Shown piece after piece: positions 52,391-60,612 of a stretch of 64,000 nucleotides of DNA. A model generated the notes under the pieces. It ran no database searches. It was not told the DNA's origin and worked only from the letters and a program-made list of their open reading frames with translations. Source of the stretch: Phytohabitans houttuyneae (GTDB taxonomy: Bacteria; Actinomycetota; Actinomycetes; Mycobacteriales; Micromonosporaceae); contig NZ_BLPF01000001.1 of NCBI RefSeq assembly GCF_011764425.1, positions 620,001-684,000 of the forward strand, given 5' to 3'. Numbering within the stretch: the first letter of the stretch is position 1; each line of letters starts with the position of its first letter. The translations under genes were made by a program, and so were the position numbers.

Positions 52391-52532
52391 CCATCCCGTC
52401 TGCCGACGACCCAGGCAGAGCCGAGCAGACCAGGGCCAGGGTGCCAAGGTCGTTCGTCCAGTAGGGCGCTCCACCTTGGCACCCTGGCCCTGGTCCGCTC
52501 CCTTGCAGGTGGGTCGACGGCAGACGGGATGG
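52391..52532. repeat. 142-bp two-tier inverted repeat
   Basis: The outer arms 52391-52413 and 52510-52532 pair at 22 of 23 positions (CCATCCCGTCTGCCG...). The inner arms 52428-52450 and 52473-52495 pair perfectly over 23 bp (GACCAGGGCCAGGG...). The spacers between tiers are both 14 nt but unpaired, and the apical loop is 22 nt. It ends 46 bp before the start codon of the HEPN-like gene. Possible roles are a MITE, an origin or transfer site of the element, or a structured RNA. Confidence 0.85.
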
Positions 52533-52578
52533 TATAGCGTATGAGGTCACGTCATTTCGACTTACAAGGGCGGATACG

Positions 52579-53229
52579 TTGGGAGCACTTGAGTTTATTT
52601 CCAAGCTTGTAGATGCACTCTCGTGGCCGCTCGCGATTATCGTTCTCTTGTTTCTGTTCCGAGCTGCCATCCGGAATCTCCTAGAACAGTTCGCCAATCG
52701 CGTAAAGGACATGACTGCTTTTCGAGGGCCTGTGGGAATAGAAGCCGATTTCGACGCCCGAGTCCTCGAAGTCCGCGAGGAAGCGCGAACAATCAGTACA
52801 TCTGACACGACACAGGGGCCTACGGATTCCGATCGATTCGAATATGCAGGCTACGACCTCTCGGGCATAGAGGACTACGACGTCGAAAACCTCGCCATAC
52901 AGGCAGAGCAGATGCCTCGTTCGGCCGTAATTGAGAGCTGGATATATCTAGAGGATGCGATAGAGGGAGCTGCGGACCGCCTCGGCCTCCTAGGCCGCGG
53001 TACGGACCAATCCCCCACGAGTCGGCGACGCCTAATGACCTCTAAGCTGTTGGAGTACCTCGCCTCCGCGAAACCAGACAAGATTCGAGAGATCGAACCG
53101 GTCGTTCAAGAGCTGAGAGCGTTGAGGAACGAAGTCGCTCACAATAGGCGCAAGAACCTGTCACCTTTGGCTGCATACGATTATGCTGTCACGGCCATTC
53201 GTCTTGCGCAAATATTCAAGAATCTCTAG
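52579..53229 (+). CDS. Membrane-anchored HEPN-like protein (candidate)
   Basis: 216 residues from a TTG behind AAGGGCGG. One N-terminal transmembrane helix (WPLAIIVLLFLFRAAI, residues 16-31) precedes a soluble helical domain. The C-terminal part has LRNEVAHNRRKNLSP, an R-x4-H motif as in HEPN and DUF4145-type domains, many of which are RNases in defence systems. GC is much lower than in the surroundings, a sign of recent transfer. It follows the large palindrome and is convergent with the RHIM-like gene. Nuclease activity is not established; only the motif and membrane helix are visible. Confidence 0.55.
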   Translation: MGALEFISKLVDALSWPLAIIVLLFLFRAAIRNLLEQFANRVKDMTAFRGPVGIEADFDARVLEVREEARTISTSDTTQGPTDSDRFEYAGYDLSGIEDYDVENLAIQAEQMPRSAVIESWIYLEDAIEGAADRLGLLGRGTDQSPTSRRRLMTSKLLEYLASAKPDKIREIEPVVQELRALRNEVAHNRRKNLSPLAAYDYAVTAIRLAQIFKNL

Positions 53230-53264
53230 TAGCGTTTCCGGCCGCCGTCAACCTAGCCCTGCTC

Positions 53265-53663
53265 CTAGCTGATGCCCAGCAGCCAGGCGAGGAGGCTACC
53301 GATAAGGCCAATTGGCACGCTAAGCGCGAGACCTAGCATGAACTGCTGGCGACCAGCAGATCGACCTCGTTTGGCCTCCTTTTCGGCACGGTCATGTGCG
53401 GCCTGGGCCACATGCCTCCATCGCTCAACCTCACTGCTCAAGTGAGCCATTGCTTGCTTGATCTCGCTCAGCGACGCGTTCTCAACGCCAGCCGATAGCA
53501 GGTCGAAGTGGTTGGCCTGCGTGTTGTCGTCGCCGATCACAACGCCCTGCATGACCCTCCCGACGTCAGTCGGGAGGGCGCGGTGGTAGTTGACCTGCCT
53601 GTTGCCCTCGCCGATCACAACGCCCTGCGCGCCGCGTATGACCACTCTCCTCTTGGAGTCCAA
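53265..53663 (-). CDS. RHIM-like amyloid-motif protein with C-terminal membrane helix
   Basis: 132 residues from a TTG behind GGGAGG. Two copies of a RHIM-like motif lie at the N-terminus: AQGVVIGEGNRQVNYH and MQGVVIGDDNTQANHF (pattern G-V-V-I-G-x-x-N-x-Q). A coiled coil (about residues 62-105) and a terminal transmembrane helix (FMLGLALSVPIGLIGSLLAWLL) follow. Such motifs form signalling amyloids in actinobacterial immune systems. The protein could nucleate on, or receive signal from, a partner and act at the membrane. It is 35 bp from the convergent HEPN-like gene. Confidence 0.65.
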   Translation of the reverse strand: MDSKRRVVIRGAQGVVIGEGNRQVNYHRALPTDVGRVMQGVVIGDDNTQANHFDLLSAGVENASLSEIKQAMAHLSSEVERWRHVAQAAHDRAEKEAKRGRSAGRQQFMLGLALSVPIGLIGSLLAWLLGIS

Positions 53664-54101
53664 CGACGCCTCCCGTTCAGCCCCTCCAAGACGCAAGCGT
53701 AGCGACAAAGAACCACAACTCAGAAGTTACGAGCCCACCTGCCCACGGGTCTCCCATCCTGTGCCGAATACGTGCCGAAGACTGCCTAGATCATCCATTC
53801 AGCCGGCAGCGTTCGCGCAGGTCAGCGGGCTAAGGCTCCGTGTTGAGCATCCTGCCCTCCGGAGGCGGTAGCCCTCGTCTGCCTCGGCGAGCTCGTCGGC
53901 CTGGACGAAGCCGCGGTTGCCGGCGCGCTCGGGAGACCGCGAGTGCCTAACTGAGTGACAACCGAGACGCACACATACGGACGCTGGTGAACGATGACGA
54001 ACGATGTTCCCAGGTCGAGCCGTCAATTGTGCGATGTCGCGACGCCGTGATCATTACTTCACACCGAAGAGGTCACCTGCTGTCGACATCGATCGGGCGG
54101 G
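53664..54101. other. Intergenic stretch, nothing recognised
   Basis: No gene, RNA or clear repeat is supported in this convergent/divergent gap between the RHIM-like gene and the creatininase-family gene. Confidence 0.5.
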
Positions 54102-54818
54102 TCAGCGCTCCTCATCGAAGAGGGCGATCAACGCACCAAATGATCGGACCAAACTTTCTAGCGCGGTATGTCCCTTGGCCTTGGTGCCTAATGACGGGCG
54201 GCCGATGACCCCAGACTTGGTGTAGGCGGCCATGCCCAGTGTCAGTAGGTGGGGCCTGTCGTCTGCGGACCAGTCGGCCGTCTCGTTGCCGCTGCGGACT
54301 ACATCAGGACAGGTGGCGAGGAGGAGGGACGTCTCCATCTCGCCCGCGTGCATGTCCTCGTGTGCGTTAGTTTCCATGCCAGCATCCGCCCGAGCGCGGT
54401 TCCAATCACTGCTCTGCGGGAAGAGCGCCATCGCAGGTCCCCGGACTGATGCCTCCTGGACGATGTTGGCCAGTACGTAGTTGCCGCCGTGCCCGTTGAC
54501 GACCACAAGTCGGTGTACGCCTGCCTCGGCCAGCGAGGCTGCGATGTCGGTCACGACCTGGTACAGGGTGCGGGCGCTGATGCTGACAGTGCCCCGCCAG
54601 CCAGCGTGCTCGTGCGAGCAGGAGATCGTGATAGGGGGCAGGAGCATCACCGGATACGCGCGCGCGATTTCGCGGGCGATGACGCTCGCTACGATCGTGT
54701 CGGTTGCTAGCGGGAGGTAGTCGCCGTGTTGCTCGAAGCTGCCTACCGGCAACAGTGCGACCGCTGCTTGCCGCTCAGACTCGTCCTTAGATGTGGCCGT
54801 GGTGATGAGGTCGATCAC
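54102..54818 (-). CDS. Creatininase-family amidohydrolase
   Basis: 238 residues from a GTG behind GAGGAGG; a GTG at 54842 overlapping the regulator stop codon is an alternative. Metal-site motifs of the creatininase/MftE family are present: LPVGSFEQHGDYLPLATDT near residue 25, SHEHAGWRGTVS, VNGHGGN, and the acidic HEDMHAGEMETS. These enzymes cleave amide or lactam-type bonds using two metal ions. It is encoded directly after the XRE/TPR regulator, so both form one unit of the element. The substrate is unknown. Confidence 0.88.
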   Translation of the reverse strand: MIDLITTATSKDESERQAAVALLPVGSFEQHGDYLPLATDTIVASVIAREIARAYPVMLLPPITISCSHEHAGWRGTVSISARTLYQVVTDIAASLAEAGVHRLVVVNGHGGNYVLANIVQEASVRGPAMALFPQSSDWNRARADAGMETNAHEDMHAGEMETSLLLATCPDVVRSGNETADWSADDRPHLLTLGMAAYTKSGVIGRPSLGTKAKGHTALESLVRSFGALIALFDEER

Positions 54819-54838
54819 GCCGGTCGCCTCCTCGCGTA

Positions 54839-56029
54839 TCACGCGGCCGGCTGGACCAAGTCCCTGATCCGGTCGCTCAAGTCCGATACTTCCCCACGGC
54901 GTCGCCATGGCGCCAGTCGGACACGGACACGCTGCAGCTCGGCCAGTGCCCGACCGGAGGTTGCTGAGCGGACGACCTCGACCGCTTGGCGCCCTGTGCT
55001 GCACGCGCTCTCGATGTCCTCGCGTCCGGCGTACGCGCTGGTCAGACGTGTGAGGCAGAGGCCCTGGTCGCGGCGCAGAGCACCAGGCCAGTTGGCCAGG
55101 CTTCGCTCGTAGGTCGCTATGGCGGTGTCATAGCGACCGAGGGTGTTCCAGCAATTCGCCGCCTCCATCCCGATGTACGACGGAGAGCAGTAGGCGGTCA
55201 GATCGTCCGGGCCGTCCATCGGCCGCGCGACCTCTTCCTGCGCAGCCTCTAACGCCCGAGCACAATCGCCAGCCTGGCCCAGTGAGGCGTAGGCACGCCC
55301 GCGAACCCGCAACGCCAAGGCCCGCACACGAGGCGAGACCCGCGACCAGTCGCGTAGGGACGCCTCCGAGAGGCCGATGGCTCGATCCGGCTTCCCCCGG
55401 TCTGCCGCGATATCTGCCTTGCGCATCAACACGTACGCGGTCTCCGTCGTTGTGCCGATCTCTAGTGCGTAGTCCATCGCTCGATCGGTAAAATGCATCG
55501 CTTTTTCGGCGTCGCCCGCATCCTGGTAGAGCCAACCAGTGAACTCGCTGTACTGGAATGCCAGAGCCAGCAGCGCACGGCGCTCCTTTCCGCTTGCATT
55601 TGGCAGCATCTCGTCAAGTAACACAGCCTGGGCGCGAACGACATCTACGAGGTGATGCGGCCCCATGAGGTTGTCGGCCAACAGGTGCTCAGCGAATATG
55701 TTGCGGAAGTACTGGACCAGCTCGGGACCGACCGCTGGCGCGACTCGTGGAAGCTTCGGTAAGAGCTGTCCTCGATGGCTGAAGCCCAGGTCATCAGACG
55801 ATTTGCCGTAGATGCGGCAGAGCAGTCGCTGGCTCACCGCGTCTGGACAGTCGTGGCCGTTCTCCCACCGCGACAACATTGTCTTGAGGCTACGAACAGT
55901 AGCGATCGACAACTCTTCGTCGCTCGCCGCTTGTCGGAGCGCATGAATTGTCTGTGCCTGCTTCCAACCCATTTCTAGCCGGGCAGCTTGCAACGGCGTA
56001 GCCGCCTGCGTCGTGGCGCTGAACCCCAT
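54839..56029 (-). CDS. XRE-family regulator with TPR-like C-terminal region
   Basis: 396 residues. The N-terminal helix-turn-helix spans about residues 12-75 (LEMGWKQAQTIHAL, SLKTMLSRWENGHDCPD). The rest is made of TPR-like helical pairs (GDAEKAMHFTDRAMDYA, LGRYDTAIATYERSL). GGGAGAT lies before the ATG. It is divergent from the conjugation-type operon across an inverted repeat at 56092-56123, so it probably controls that operon, perhaps in response to a peptide or host signal bound by the TPR part. Confidence 0.88.
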   Translation of the reverse strand: MGFSATTQAATPLQAARLEMGWKQAQTIHALRQAASDEELSIATVRSLKTMLSRWENGHDCPDAVSQRLLCRIYGKSSDDLGFSHRGQLLPKLPRVAPAVGPELVQYFRNIFAEHLLADNLMGPHHLVDVVRAQAVLLDEMLPNASGKERRALLALAFQYSEFTGWLYQDAGDAEKAMHFTDRAMDYALEIGTTTETAYVLMRKADIAADRGKPDRAIGLSEASLRDWSRVSPRVRALALRVRGRAYASLGQAGDCARALEAAQEEVARPMDGPDDLTAYCSPSYIGMEAANCWNTLGRYDTAIATYERSLANWPGALRRDQGLCLTRLTSAYAGREDIESACSTGRQAVEVVRSATSGRALAELQRVRVRLAPWRRRGEVSDLSDRIRDLVQPAA

Positions 56030-56091
56030 GGCTGTGGATCTCCCTCGTCACTGGTTCAACCATTCTGACGCATCGACGCCAGCCACACACC

Positions 56092-56123
56092 AGTTAACTC
56101 GCGTGCGTTAAGCCGAGTTAACT
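56092..56123. promoter_or_regulatory. Inverted repeat in the divergent promoter region of the element
   Basis: AGTTAACTCG - 12 nt - CGAGTTAACT is a perfect 10-bp inverted repeat, with a third TTAA in the middle. It lies 63 bp upstream of the XRE gene and 84 bp upstream of the conjugation-type operon. It is a likely operator for the XRE regulator. Confidence 0.65.
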
Positions 56124-56206
56124 TCCACCATCTGACACTTCCCGGCATCGGCGCCGTTTTCTTGAGTCACGGCGAAAACCGCCGCGCGATCTCTGGAGGT
56201 GGTGCT

Positions 56207-57064
56207 GTGTTCGGAGGCAAGCTGTTCGGTCCCCGTCCTGGGGTGATCACGGTGGTTGATCCGCCGGTGTCGGCGTCGTACGCCCGGAAGGCGCGGGTTG
56301 CGTTCTTCGTGGTGGCGGCCGGTGTGGGTGGGTTGACTGCGGCGGTGTCGGCGGTGTTCACGCATCCGGTGTTGGCGGTGGCGCTCGGCGTCATGACTGG
56401 CCTGGTGTGTGGGTTGTGTGCGGCGTTGCTGGTGTTGGCGTGGCCGGTTCTGCGGGCGTTGTGGTGGTGGTCGTTGGAGGCCGCCGTGGTGGCGTTCGTG
56501 GTCCTGGTGCCGACGTGGCTGTCGGCCGCGACGCATCCGCTCGTGGCGCTGTCGGTGCTGCTGGTGGTGGTCGGGACGTGTGTCCTGGTCCGCCCGGTGC
56601 GGCGGCGGTTGGCGGCGTGGTCGTGGTGTGTGGTGGTCCGGCATCGGCTACGGGTGTGTTTCGCCGATGTGGTCCGCACGGCGTCCCGGAACCGGGGCGG
56701 GGTGCTGCCGCTGATCCTGTTGGCGCGGCCGACCCCGGCCGGTGAGCGGGTTTGGGTGTGGCTTCGGCCGGGCCTGGACCTGTCCGATCTGGAGGGCAAG
56801 ACCGGCAAGGTGGCGGTCACCTGCTGGGCCGGTGAGGCACGAATCGTGCGGGCCTCGACGCGGTTCGCCGCGTTGATGCGGATCGACCTGACCCGCCGCG
56901 ACCCCCTGACCGCAACCTATGTGTCGCCGCTTGCTGCTCTGGTCGCGCACCTACGCAAGTCCGAGGCGGCTGTGCCAGTGTCGCCGGCTGTTGCGCCGGT
57001 CGGCCTGGATCTGGCCGACGTTCCCGAGGTTCCGGTCGAGCAGCCGCGGGGTGGTCGACGGTGA
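56207..57064 (+). CDS. Integrated-element membrane protein
   Basis: 285 residues from a GTG behind GGAGGT. Four hydrophobic segments fill residues about 25-150. A soluble C-terminal domain ([29 protein letters not shown] split by short loops, then [13 protein letters not shown]) follows. Such proteins precede the FtsK-type gene in actinobacterial AICEs and may work with it in DNA transfer. It is the first gene of the long rightward operon. No enzymatic motif is seen. Confidence 0.75.
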   Translation: MFGGKLFGPRPGVITVVDPPVSASYARKARVAFFVVAAGVGGLTAAVSAVFTHPVLAVALGVMTGLVCGLCAALLVLAWPVLRALWWWSLEAAVVAFVVLVPTWLSAATHPLVALSVLLVVVGTCVLVRPVRRRLAAWSWCVVVRHRLRVCFADVVRTASRNRGGVLPLILLARPTPAGERVWVWLRPGLDLSDLEGKTGKVAVTCWAGEARIVRASTRFAALMRIDLTRRDPLTATYVSPLAALVAHLRKSEAAVPVSPAVAPVGLDLADVPEVPVEQPRGGRR

Positions 57065-57134
57065 CCATCCCTGCTGTATCGCCCGGTGTCAGTGTCCGTT
57101 GTGGACAAAGTCCTGTAGTGAAGGAGTGCCAGTA

Positions 57135-57593
57135 ATGGCAGGAGAAACGAGCCTGACCGTGGTCGGCAACCTGGTGTCTGACCCGGAGTTGCGGTTCACC
57201 CCGCAGGGGGTGGCGTTGGTGAAGTTCACCATCGCTTCCACGCCGCGCACGTTCGACCGTCAGTCGGGGCAGTGGAGCGACGGGGACCCGTTGTTTCTAA
57301 CCTGCACGGCGTGGCGGGACATGGCCGAGAACATCGCCGAGTCCCTGACCAAGGGCACCCGCGTGGTGGTCTCGGGCCGGCTCAAGCTGTCGCGGTGGGA
57401 GACCACCGAGGGTGAGAAACGGTCCGCGTACGGCCTGGATGTGGACGAGGTTGGTCCGTCGCTGCGGTTCGCGCAGGCGAAGGTGACCAAGATGTCCCGC
57501 ACCCGGGGCGGTGACGGCTTCACGCCTGATCAGGCGCCGGATGACTGGTCGATCCCGGCCGGGCCGGCGACTGGTGAGCAGCGGGCGGCCTGA
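57135..57593 (+). CDS. ssb: Single-stranded DNA-binding protein
   Basis: 152 residues. An OB-fold [24 protein letters not shown], then [26 protein letters not shown] split over the core, and SRWETTEG. The C-terminal tail is short and lacks the acidic DDDIPF tip of chromosomal SSB, fitting a plasmid- or element-borne copy. AAGGAG precedes the ATG. It stands directly before the translocase gene. Confidence 0.94.
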   Translation: MAGETSLTVVGNLVSDPELRFTPQGVALVKFTIASTPRTFDRQSGQWSDGDPLFLTCTAWRDMAENIAESLTKGTRVVVSGRLKLSRWETTEGEKRSAYGLDVDEVGPSLRFAQAKVTKMSRTRGGDGFTPDQAPDDWSIPAGPATGEQRAA

Positions 57594-57596
57594 CCG

Positions 57597-58463
57597 ATGT
57601 CGCCTGTCCTGGTCGCCACCACCCCGGATGACGAGTCGGTGCCGTTGGGTCCGGTGTTGTCGATTTTCGACCCGGTGCATATCGGGATCGATGAGTTCGG
57701 CCACCCGGTCCAGGTGCCGATGATCTACCGGAACATGCTCATCGGCGGCGAACCCGGGGCCGGTAAGTCGGCGCTGCTGAACGCGGTGGTGGCGCATGCC
57801 GCGTTGTCGTTGGACTGCCGGTTGTGTCTGCTGGACGGTAAGCAGGTCGAGCTGGGCCAGTGGCGGCACTGCGCGGACGCCTTCGTCGGCCCCAGCCTCG
57901 ACGGCGCGCTCGGGCTGTTGCGGCGGCTGGCGGTGATGATGGACCGCCGGTACGCGTACCTGTTGGACTGCGAACGTCGCAAGGTCGTCGCGGACGACAA
58001 GTCGATGAGTGCGTATCTGATGGCGATTGATGAGATCGCCTACTTCTCGGCCACGGCTGGCAAGAAACCAGAGCGGGAAGAGTTCGCCTCGCTGCTGCGG
58101 GATCTTGTCGCCCGGGGCCGGGCGGTCGGCATCATCGTCGTCGCCGCGACCCAACGCCCATCGTCGGACATCATCCCGACGAGTCTGCGGGATTTGTTCG
58201 CGTGGCGGTTCGCGGGCCGGTGCACGACCGATTCGTCGTCGGACATCGTGCTCGGCCACGGCTGGGCCCAGCAGGGCTGGACAGCCAACACCATTTCGCC
58301 GACGAACCCGGGTGCGGGGCTGCTGATCGCGGAGGGCGGGTCACCGCAGTTGGTGAAGGTCGCCTACCTCGATGACGGCACCTGCGCCGCAATCGCCGGC
58401 TACGCGGCCACCCTGCGTGACACCGTCGCCGCCAAGCGGCGGCGGTTGCAGGCAGCCGCCTAA
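57597..58463 (+). CDS. FtsK/SpoIIIE-type DNA translocase (TraSA/TraB-like)
   Basis: 288 residues. Walker A GGEPGAGKSALLN near residue 50, Walker B YLMAIDEIAYF near 142, and the RecA-type ATQRPSSDIIPTSLRDLF. A single protein of this class moves double-stranded DNA between mycelial cells in actinomycete conjugation. The protein is shorter than most TraSA and lacks large N-terminal membrane and C-terminal DNA-binding parts, so membrane functions may be supplied by neighbours. The start lies 3 bp after the ssb stop. Confidence 0.92.
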   Translation: MSPVLVATTPDDESVPLGPVLSIFDPVHIGIDEFGHPVQVPMIYRNMLIGGEPGAGKSALLNAVVAHAALSLDCRLCLLDGKQVELGQWRHCADAFVGPSLDGALGLLRRLAVMMDRRYAYLLDCERRKVVADDKSMSAYLMAIDEIAYFSATAGKKPEREEFASLLRDLVARGRAVGIIVVAATQRPSSDIIPTSLRDLFAWRFAGRCTTDSSSDIVLGHGWAQQGWTANTISPTNPGAGLLIAEGGSPQLVKVAYLDDGTCAAIAGYAATLRDTVAAKRRRLQAAA

Positions 58464-58525
58464 AACTCCACCCCCAACCAGGGGCAGGGGAGATCGGAAT
58501 CTCTATCTGAAGGAGGGCCAATTCC

Positions 58526-58903
58526 ATGGCCAAGCCGTATCTGCCGGCCCAGCCGGCGCCACGGGTCGTGCACTACGCCGACCCCGCAAACCCGTTCGCC
58601 GGCCTGGCGCCGTTGTCGCAGCGGGAGCTAGCCGCCAAGCGGGAGCAGGACCAGATCCTGTACAGCCGCTGGCTGCTGCGGCGGGCCGAGCTCGCCGAGC
58701 GGGACCGCAAGGTCCGCCGCTTCTGGCTCGGCTTCGGCGCCACCGCCGGCCTGGGCGTGCTCGCCACGCTCGGCGCGCTCGTATGGGCGATCGCCTCGGC
58801 CGGTATCGGTCTGCTGCTCGCCGTCCCGGCCGTGCTCCTCGCGGTGGCGGGGCTGGCGGTCGGCGGGCACCGCTGCATCACCATCGTCCAGCACTGGCAC
58901 TGA
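58526..58903 (+). CDS. Small membrane protein of the element
   Basis: 125 residues. An N-terminal charged half (RELAAKREQDQILYSRWLLRRAELAERD in pieces) is followed by two transmembrane segments (about residues 70-110). AAGGAGGG precedes the ATG. It follows the translocase gene and may be a membrane partner in transfer. No family is recognised. Confidence 0.7.
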   Translation: MAKPYLPAQPAPRVVHYADPANPFAGLAPLSQRELAAKREQDQILYSRWLLRRAELAERDRKVRRFWLGFGATAGLGVLATLGALVWAIASAGIGLLLAVPAVLLAVAGLAVGGHRCITIVQHWH

Positions 58904-58919
58904 ACGGAAGGACACGTAG

Positions 58920-59246
58920 ATGACGACCGATCAGAGCAGTGGACGGCGGGAGTTCTACGCAGCGGTCGCGTTGACCGACCTGCCAATGCCCGAGCGGGTC
59001 ACGTTCGAGCCCGGCCACGTACGGCTGGTGTTCGACACCCTCGCCGCCGGATCGGACTGGGCCCACGCCTACGGGGTGGACCTGACCAACTGGCGTGACG
59101 ACGACGCGGTCAAGTCCTGCGGCTACGGCATCTTCGCCGGCTGGCGGATCTGCCTCCTGGCCCGAGGACCGCTACCAGTAGCCGAACCGCCTGTGGCCGA
59201 CGCGACCCGCGCCGAGCTGGAGGCCCTGACCCGGGAGGTGGCATAA
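58920..59246 (+). CDS. Hypothetical protein of the element
   Basis: 108 residues, soluble, no recognised motif (for example LTDLPMPERVTFEPGHVRL and SDWAHAYGVDL). GAAGGA precedes the ATG. It is co-linear with the transfer-type genes. Confidence 0.6.
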   Translation: MTTDQSSGRREFYAAVALTDLPMPERVTFEPGHVRLVFDTLAAGSDWAHAYGVDLTNWRDDDAVKSCGYGIFAGWRICLLARGPLPVAEPPVADATRAELEALTREVA

Positions 59247-59250
59247 ATCC

Positions 59251-59367
59251 ATGCTGCCCGCCCGATACCGCTACCACGGTCGGCACCGCCGCACTGCGGC
59301 GCTGCGCCGGCAGGCTCGGCCCACCATTACGGGCCATCGCCGATCGGACTACGCGCTGGCCGCGTAA
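59251..59367 (+). CDS. Very small basic protein
   Basis: 38 residues, rich in Arg and His (RYRYHGRHRRTAALRR). GGGAGGTGG lies about twelve bases before the ATG, within the preceding gene's 3' end. It fits in the gap of the operon. Its reality is uncertain. Confidence 0.4.
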   Translation: MLPARYRYHGRHRRTAALRRQARPTITGHRRSDYALAA

Positions 59368-59481
59368 CACCATCCCGTCTGGATGGGCCGGCAACACCGG
59401 ATCCAAGCCCTGAGAAAGCTTCCGGCGCTACCGACCCAAACACCAACCCCAAGTCCCGTTCCAAGGAGAGGAGGCGGCGTG

Positions 59482-60150
59482 ATGCAGCCTACCCAAAATC
59501 TGGTCACCGACCCGGTGATCAGCCCGGCTGACACCCTGCGGGGTGCCGGCCTGTACCTGATCCGGCACGGCTGGCACCAGGGCGACATGTTCGACCAGGC
59601 TGACCCGGAGGTGGCGTTCCCGCCCGCGTGTGGGCTCGGCGCGATCCGGATGGCCCTGGTCGGTACGGCCGAGATCGGCGCCGACACCTGGTCGCCGCAG
59701 ACGGTGGAGGCGTTCGCCGCTGCGGTCATGGCGTGGGCGGAGCATCTGTTCACCTGTTACGGCGAGCCGGACCCGGCAGCCGTACCGCTCGGGCGGGCAA
59801 CGGCCTGGCACGACGAAGCGGCGACGGCGGAGATGTCCTGGCCGGAGCAGATCGTCGTGGACTGGAACGACGCCTACGACCGCAACGCCGGTCAGGTCAT
59901 CGCCGCGCTGAACGGTGCTGCTGATGAGTGGTTCCGCAAGCACCGCACGTGCTGGTGCGAGTGTGGCGAGGACGATGACCCGCCATCCTGTGACCAGGAG
60001 GGTCACACCCACCCGCACTCCTGCCAGCACTGCGCCACCGACCACTCCCACCTCTGCCGTTCCTGGCGGGGATGGGCGGTGCCCGATGAGTGCTGGCCTG
60101 GATTGGAAGCCGGCGCGGCTGCTCGGTGTCGGGGACGTGATCGTCGGTGA
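59482..60150 (+). CDS. DUF6197-like protein
   Basis: 222 residues from the ATG (GTG at 59479 is equally possible) behind AGGAGAGGAGG. The N-terminal 140 residues show LRGAGLYLIRHGWHQGDMFD, ACGLGAIRMAL and EQIVVDWNDAYDRN, the pattern of DUF6197 proteins. The C-terminal part is rich in Cys and His (CWCECGEDDD, HPHSCQHCATDHSHLC), a likely metal-binding tail. The function is unknown. Its end overlaps the next small gene. Confidence 0.65.
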   Translation: MQPTQNLVTDPVISPADTLRGAGLYLIRHGWHQGDMFDQADPEVAFPPACGLGAIRMALVGTAEIGADTWSPQTVEAFAAAVMAWAEHLFTCYGEPDPAAVPLGRATAWHDEAATAEMSWPEQIVVDWNDAYDRNAGQVIAALNGAADEWFRKHRTCWCECGEDDDPPSCDQEGHTHPHSCQHCATDHSHLCRSWRGWAVPDECWPGLEAGAAARCRGRDRR

Positions 60151-60310
60151 CGGCGGCACGTTCCGGGTTGTCGAGTGGGATCTGACGATGCCGTGTGTCC
60201 GGATCGCCATGACCTTGGTCGACCTGGCCAGCGGTCGGCAGTTTGAGTACACGGCCCGCTGGGGCGACGAGTACGCGGTCGCTACCCCGATGGTGGGGGT
60301 GGCCGGATGA
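60086..60310 (+). CDS. Small hypothetical protein
   Basis: 74 residues, beta-rich (VGDVIVGDGGTFRVVEWDL). It overlaps the previous gene by 65 bp and the next by four. Similar small beta proteins are frequent in actinobacterial integrated elements. The function is unknown. Confidence 0.55.
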   Translation: MSAGLDWKPARLLGVGDVIVGDGGTFRVVEWDLTMPCVRIAMTLVDLASGRQFEYTARWGDEYAVATPMVGVAG

Positions 60311-60612
60311 GCAAGAACACCGTCAAGCCTGGCTTGACGCGTCGTCGCCGCAACCGCCGTACCCGTAACCGCATGTGGCTGCGGGTGGTTCGGCTGGTGG
60401 TCCGGTTCCTGACCGGCCGCCCGCTGGACGGCCGCCGGCACTCCAACGGCACGTTCTGGCGGGCCGGTACCCGCCGGGTCGGCTACCCGCCCTACCTCAT
60501 GACGTGGGGCTGGTGGAACCTGGCCGCCGGCTGGCAACGGGCCCTGGTCCGTCTGCTGGCCGTGGTCCTGGCCGCTGTCGCGGTGTGGGCCGGTGTGGGG
60601 GTGCTCGCATGA
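60307..60612 (+). CDS. Small membrane protein
   Basis: 101 residues. A very basic N-terminus (RRRRNRRTRNR) and one C-terminal transmembrane helix (ALVRLLAVVLAAVAVWAGVGVLA in part). It is coupled to both neighbours by four-base overlaps. The function is unknown. Confidence 0.6.
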   Translation: MSKNTVKPGLTRRRRNRRTRNRMWLRVVRLVVRFLTGRPLDGRRHSNGTFWRAGTRRVGYPPYLMTWGWWNLAAGWQRALVRLLAVVLAAVAVWAGVGVLA

